DNA of 8,489 nt from contig JAKAAV010000072.1 of the NCBI GenBank assembly GCA_021802185.1, positions 1 through 8,489 on the forward strand. Reading direction: 5' to 3'. Source of the stretch: Chloroflexota bacterium. GTDB taxonomy: Bacteria; Chloroflexota; Limnocylindria; Limnocylindrales; CSP1-4. Below are positions 6,097 through 8,489 of this stretch, in pieces (within the stretch, counting starts at the first letter, position 1; every line of letters starts with the position of its first letter). The notes beneath the pieces are model-generated. The model had not been told where the DNA came from. It saw nothing but the letters and a program-made list of their open reading frames with translations, and did not search any database. A program made the position numbers and the translations under genes.

Positions 6097-6534
6097 ATGT
6101 GGCGCGCCGCGCCGGTGAACCGGCCCGAGGGCAGGATCCTCGGCGCGCAGTACGTCGGCGTCCTCGGCTCGGGCTTCACCCGGTACGACCTCACCGTGAC
6201 GTCCGGGATGCCGAAGGAGCTGCTGGCGGGAACCGGTTGGCGGACCGGGACCGTCATCCACGGTCTCCTGCTCGGCGAGGGGGACGCCGCGTACGCGGGC
6301 TCGGGCGGGATCGCGATCATGCGCGGCGATGCCGTCGACACGAAGGGCGCCCCGCTTCCGACGACGGTCACCATCCGCACGTCACCGGCCGGCGCGCGCG
6401 TGTTCGATGCCGGCACGTTCGCATGGGCAGACGGGTTCGCGCCGCCCGCGATTGCGCTCGGCGTGAGCGCGGCGAGCTTCGACCGCTTCAACAGGAACCT
6501 GCTGACCTGGTTGGGATTCCCGCCGAAGGGATGA
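6097..6534 (+). pseudogene. C-terminal remnant of an N,N-dimethylformamidase beta-subunit-like protein
   Basis: This 145-residue frame looks like the tail of a much larger protein. Segments such as RILGAQYVGVL, ELLAGTGWRTGTVIHGLL-GEGDA, a GARVFDAGTFAWADG strand and FDRFNRNLLTWLG match my memory of the C-terminal domain in proteins annotated as N,N-dimethylformamidase beta subunit-like. The complete proteins are several hundred residues long; here the rest is absent, because the flavoprotein ends only 63 bases upstream. Similarity may reach back to about 6064 in the same frame (AHPALATT before the ATG). The ATG at 6097 has no ribosome site. The simplest reading is a 5'-deleted remnant left by a rearrangement. 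Expression as a small stand-alone domain from read-through cannot be excluded. Confidence 0.55.
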
Positions 6535-6559
6535 GCGTCGGGCGGCCCGGGTTGCGGCC

Positions 6560-6985
6560 CTACTGCGTGGCGAGGCTCGCCGCCGGGGCGCGGAGCTCGG
6601 CCGGCCGCCACGTCCACGACCACCGGGCGATCGCCAGGCAGCCGAGGGTCTCGAGGGCCGCGATGAACACGTAGTGCGGCGTGGCCGAGCCCAGCCCGAG
6701 CACGTATGCCACCGTCACCACGGCGGCGGCGATGTTCGCCCACCGCGCGGTCCGCTGCGGCAGCAGCAGCGAGAGCAGGACCATCGCGATCGGCACCTCC
6801 GCGACGACCGCGGCGATCAGCAGGAAACCAGGGGTGATCTGGATGCCGTCCGCGCTGCCCGTCAGGACCTGCTGGAGCGTGCCCGGGCTCATGAACGACA
6901 GGATGTCCGCGAAGATCATGTTGAGCATGACGAACACCCACGCCGCGGACAGGCGCGCCCTGATGCCGACCGGTTCGGTATGCAC
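6560..6985 (-). CDS. Small four-helix membrane protein, DUF6326-like
   Basis: 141 residues from a GTG at 6985. AAGGAG at 6996-6991 with a five-base spacer makes this start much better than the ATG at 7057, which lies inside an operator. Four hydrophobic helices are visible: about residues 12-30 (LSAAWVFVMLNMIFADILSF), 50-75 (FLLIAAVVAEVPIAMVLLSLLL), 82-100 (ANIAAAVVTVAYVLGL) and 104-123 (HYVFIAALETLGCLAIA). The LSAAWVFVMLNMIFADILS opening with MSPG after it is typical of the DUF6326 group of uncharacterised inner-membrane proteins. No catalytic motif is visible. It diverges from a TetR regulator, with matching operators at both promoters, so it is probably the regulator's main target, perhaps induced by a small hydrophobic compound. 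The function is unknown. Confidence 0.8.
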   Translation of the reverse strand: MHTEPVGIRARLSAAWVFVMLNMIFADILSFMSPGTLQQVLTGSADGIQITPGFLLIAAVVAEVPIAMVLLSLLLPQRTARWANIAAAVVTVAYVLGLGSATPHYVFIAALETLGCLAIARWSWTWRPAELRAPAASLATQ

Positions 6986-7040
6986 GATGACTCCTTCGGC
7001 CGGACGGGGCGAGCCGGTGCCGGCGGGCGTCGATGCGAAT

Positions 7041-7055
7041 ACTAACGCTGTTAGC
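7041..7055. promoter_or_regulatory. TetR-type operator 1 (DUF6326 side)
   Basis: CTAAC-GCT-GTTAG (7042-7054) is a perfect palindrome with a three-base centre. Read on the minus strand, its outer edge gives TAGTAT (7044-7039), a -10-like hexamer directed towards the membrane-protein gene. No good -35 is visible. Binding here would block that promoter. Confidence 0.75.
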
Positions 7056-7075
7056 ATCGACTGCAGGCATCCTGG

Positions 7076-7090
7076 ACTAACGGTGTTAGT
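7076..7090. promoter_or_regulatory. TetR-type operator 2 (TetR side)
   Basis: ACTAAC-GGT-GTTAGT is a perfect palindrome with a three-base centre. It differs from operator 1 at one centre base and the last base. Centre-to-centre distance is 35 bases. On the plus strand its outer edge reads TAGTAT (7087-7092), a -10-like hexamer directed towards the TetR gene, so the site suits autorepression. Confidence 0.75.
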
Positions 7091-7141
7091 ATGTCAAGCG
7101 GGCCGTTCGGCCCGTCCGGGAGCACACGACATGGAGGCGTG

Positions 7142-7828
7142 GTGCCGCGCAGGAAGCGCGAGGGTGAACCGTTCGAGACGGTGAGCCGCGAGCGCGTGCT
7201 GCGGGCGGCGGTCGCGCTGGTGGACGAGCGCGGGATCGAGGCCCTCACGATGCGCGATCTCGCCGGCCGGCTCGGCATCGAGGCCGCGTCGCTCTACAAC
7301 CACGTCTCGGGCAAGGACGACCTCCTCCTCGGGATGGCGGACCTCGTCATCGCGGAGATCGACCTGCCGTCAGAGGGCATGGGCTGGCGCGAGGCCATGC
7401 GACGCCGGGCCATGTCGGCGCGCCAGCTCTTCGCGCGGCACCCGTGGGCGGCCGCGCTCATCGACACCCGCATGCAGGCTCAGCCGAGCGGCCTCGCGTA
7501 CGCGGACCGCGTCCTGGGCACGCTCCTTCGCGCGGGCCTCTCTCCGGCCGTCGCGGGCAACGCGTTCCTCGTCCTCGACAGCTACATCTACGGCTACGAG
7601 CGCCAGCGGTCGATCCTGGCCAGGGAGGACGGCGGCGACTCCACGGACACGGCGCAGGAGGTCGCCGATGCGATCGAGCCGGGCGCCTTTCCGGCGCTCA
7701 TGCAGGTGGCGGCGGCGTACGCGGAGGAGCCGTTCGACGAGGATGCCGGGTTCGCGTTCGGCCTCGACCTGCTGCTCGACGGGATCGAGCGGCTGCTGCC
7801 GGCAGGTCAGCCGCAGAAGAGGCCATGA
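7142..7828 (+). CDS. TetR/AcrR family transcriptional repressor
   Basis: 228 residues. An N-terminal HTH at about 16-62 (VLRAAVALVDERGIEALTMRDLAGRLGIEAASLYNHVSGKDDLL) has the ASLYNHV recognition helix typical of the family. The C-terminal ligand and dimer domain is of the TetR_C_1 type, with W-REAM...ARQLFARHPW and LDSYIYGYE segments. Start choice: the frame is open from an ATG at 7091, but that codon overlaps operator 2 and the -10-like hexamer and has no ribosome site. GTG at 7142 (or 7139) follows GGAGG at 7133-7137, and codon use becomes typical there. It probably represses itself and the divergent DUF6326 gene through the twin operators. The inducer is unknown. Confidence 0.92.
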   Translation: MPRRKREGEPFETVSRERVLRAAVALVDERGIEALTMRDLAGRLGIEAASLYNHVSGKDDLLLGMADLVIAEIDLPSEGMGWREAMRRRAMSARQLFARHPWAAALIDTRMQAQPSGLAYADRVLGTLLRAGLSPAVAGNAFLVLDSYIYGYERQRSILAREDGGDSTDTAQEVADAIEPGAFPALMQVAAAYAEEPFDEDAGFAFGLDLLLDGIERLLPAGQPQKRP

Positions 7829-7870
7829 TGGACGCGATACCTCCCTTGGCGGCGTGCGCCCGATACGTGT

Positions 7871-7892
7871 CGTGCGGCTGAACGGCCGCACG
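7871..7892 (+). terminator. Stem-loop after tetR
   Basis: CGTGCGGC-TGAACG-GCCGCACG forms a perfect 8-bp stem with a 6-base loop, 42 bases after the tetR stop. No T-run follows, so it is a factor-dependent terminator, an mRNA-stabilising end, or part of a leader for the next gene. Confidence 0.4.
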
Positions 7893-7920
7893 CGCCTCGC
7901 GCTGCACGTCCGAATCGGCG

Positions 7921-7945
7921 CGACGGCGACCGTCGACCCTTCCTT
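7921..7945 (+). terminator. Second stem-loop with pyrimidine tail
   Basis: CGACGG-CGA-CCGTCG (7921-7935) forms a 6-bp stem followed by ACCCTTCCTTC. It is the closest thing to an intrinsic terminator between tetR and the dehydrogenase gene, though the tail is poor in T. I see no clear promoter for the dehydrogenase in 7829-7966. Confidence 0.3.
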
Positions 7946-7972
7946 CACCCGCACTTCGGAGCCTGCGTGACC

Positions 7973-8489
7973 ATGCGAGCAGCGATCTTCAACGGACCGC
8001 ACAGGATCGAATACGGCGAACGGCCGGATCCGGTCATCCTGGAGCCGACCGACGCGATCGTGCGAGTCACGCTCGCGTGCGTCTGCGGCTCGGACCTCTG
8101 GTACTACCGTGGCCTCACCCCGCACGAGCGCGGCCCGATCGGGCACGAGTTCATGGGCGTGGTCGAGGAGGTCGGCGCGGCCGCCACCGATCTGGCCAGG
8201 GGCGATCTCGTGGTCGCGCCGTTCACGTACAGCGATGGCACCTGCCCGATCTGCCGGGCCGGCGTGACGTCGCAGTGCCTCCACGGTGGGGGGTTCGGAA
8301 ACCACGGCATCGACGGGGGTCAGGGTGAGGCGGTCCGCGTGCCGCTGGCAGCCTCGACACTCGTGAAGGTGCCCGGCTCCGGTCATTCGGACGAGACCCT
8401 GCGCTCGGTGCTCGCGCTGTCCGACGTCATGTGCACCGGGCACCACGCCGCGATGAGCGCGGGCGTGAAGCCGGGCGACACAGTGGCCG
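7973..8489 (+). CDS. Zinc-dependent alcohol dehydrogenase, N-terminal part (3' end outside window)
   Basis: The frame is open to the window end (172 codons visible). The GroES-like catalytic domain of medium-chain dehydrogenases is clear: C38-G-S-D (catalytic zinc), GHE at 57-59, then a structural-zinc loop D88-G-T-C91-P-I-C94-x7-C102. Asp replaces the first of the usual four cysteines. This variant, followed by HGG-F and DGGQGEAVRVP, is one I associate with a bacterial subgroup. The NAD(P)-binding Rossmann fold should begin just beyond the window. It oxidises an alcohol or reduces an aldehyde; the substrate cannot be read. GGAG at 7958-7961 is five bases before a GTG at 7967 and eleven before the ATG at 7973, so the protein may start two residues earlier. 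It lies downstream of tetR on the same strand, so joint control is possible. Confidence 0.93.
   Translation, partial: MRAAIFNGPHRIEYGERPDPVILEPTDAIVRVTLACVCGSDLWYYRGLTPHERGPIGHEFMGVVEEVGAAATDLARGDLVVAPFTYSDGTCPICRAGVTSQCLHGGGFGNHGIDGGQGEAVRVPLAASTLVKVPGSGHSDETLRSVLALSDVMCTGHHAAMSAGVKPGDTVA

Noticed and set aside
6535..6559. Possible terminator between the convergent remnant and the DUF6326 gene
   Set aside because: Only 4-bp GGCC arms are present; there is no credible stem and no T-run.
5766..7070. 434-residue minus-strand frame covering the DUF6326 region
   Set aside because: It conflicts with the flavoprotein and the DUF6326 gene, and shows no recognisable domain.
7091..7141. ATG at 7091 as the TetR start, and ATG at 7057 as the DUF6326 start
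   Set aside because: Both overlap the operators and -10-like elements and lack ribosome sites, while GTG starts at 7142 and 6985 have GGAGG or AAGGAG upstream.
1..8489. CRISPR arrays, tRNA or rRNA genes, insertion sequences, attachment sites, riboswitches
   Set aside because: No regularly spaced repeats, cloverleaf-like sequences, transposase motifs or known riboswitch cores were seen on either strand by reading.

Overview
The window is uniformly very GC-rich (about 70% by eye) with strongly G/C-ending codons. It has compact genes, GTG starts alongside ATG, and GGAGG-type ribosome sites. There is no rRNA, tRNA, CRISPR array, transposase or integrase. Gene content (a SigK/RskA-like sigma/anti-sigma pair, a predicted-ArsR COG2345 regulator, an actinobacterial-style RibD-like reductase, a DUF6326 protein with a TetR regulator, a zinc alcohol dehydrogenase) suggests an Actinomycetota member or a high-GC Chloroflexota lineage. 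The sequence alone does not decide between them. It reads as chromosomal DNA.

Layout: (1) 1-177 minus is the 5' end of a secreted protein. It diverges from (2) an ECF sigma factor (555-1262) and its overlapping membrane anti-sigma factor (1249-2205). The intergenic space carries a 13-bp direct repeat and three CACGTG cores. (3) A convergent gap with overlapping hairpins separates the anti-sigma gene from a minus-strand HTH regulator with SufR-like cysteines (2224-2979). (4) That regulator diverges from a tightly coupled three-gene operon (3096-6033): GTP cyclohydrolase I (folE), a stand-alone RibD C-terminal/DHFR-like reductase, and a ferredoxin-reductase-type FAD oxidoreductase. A good TTGACA promoter precedes folE. 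(5) 6097-6534 is a C-terminal remnant of an N,N-dimethylformamidase-beta-like protein. (6) A small DUF6326-type membrane protein (6560-6985, minus) diverges from a TetR regulator (7142-7828). Two near-identical palindromic operators lie between them. (7) After a 138-bp gap with hairpins, a zinc-dependent alcohol dehydrogenase begins and runs off the window (7973-8489).

How the genes may work together: the sigma/anti-sigma pair is a self-contained signalling unit that may control the divergent secreted protein. The folE operon looks like a small reduced-pterin module. FolE would make 7,8-dihydroneopterin triphosphate, the RibD-like protein would reduce a pterin, folate or similar compound, and the flavoprotein would pass electrons to an unseen partner, all possibly under the divergent cysteine-containing regulator. 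This module is the most interesting part of the window. The TetR/DUF6326 divergon is a self-regulated pair whose operators can be read directly.
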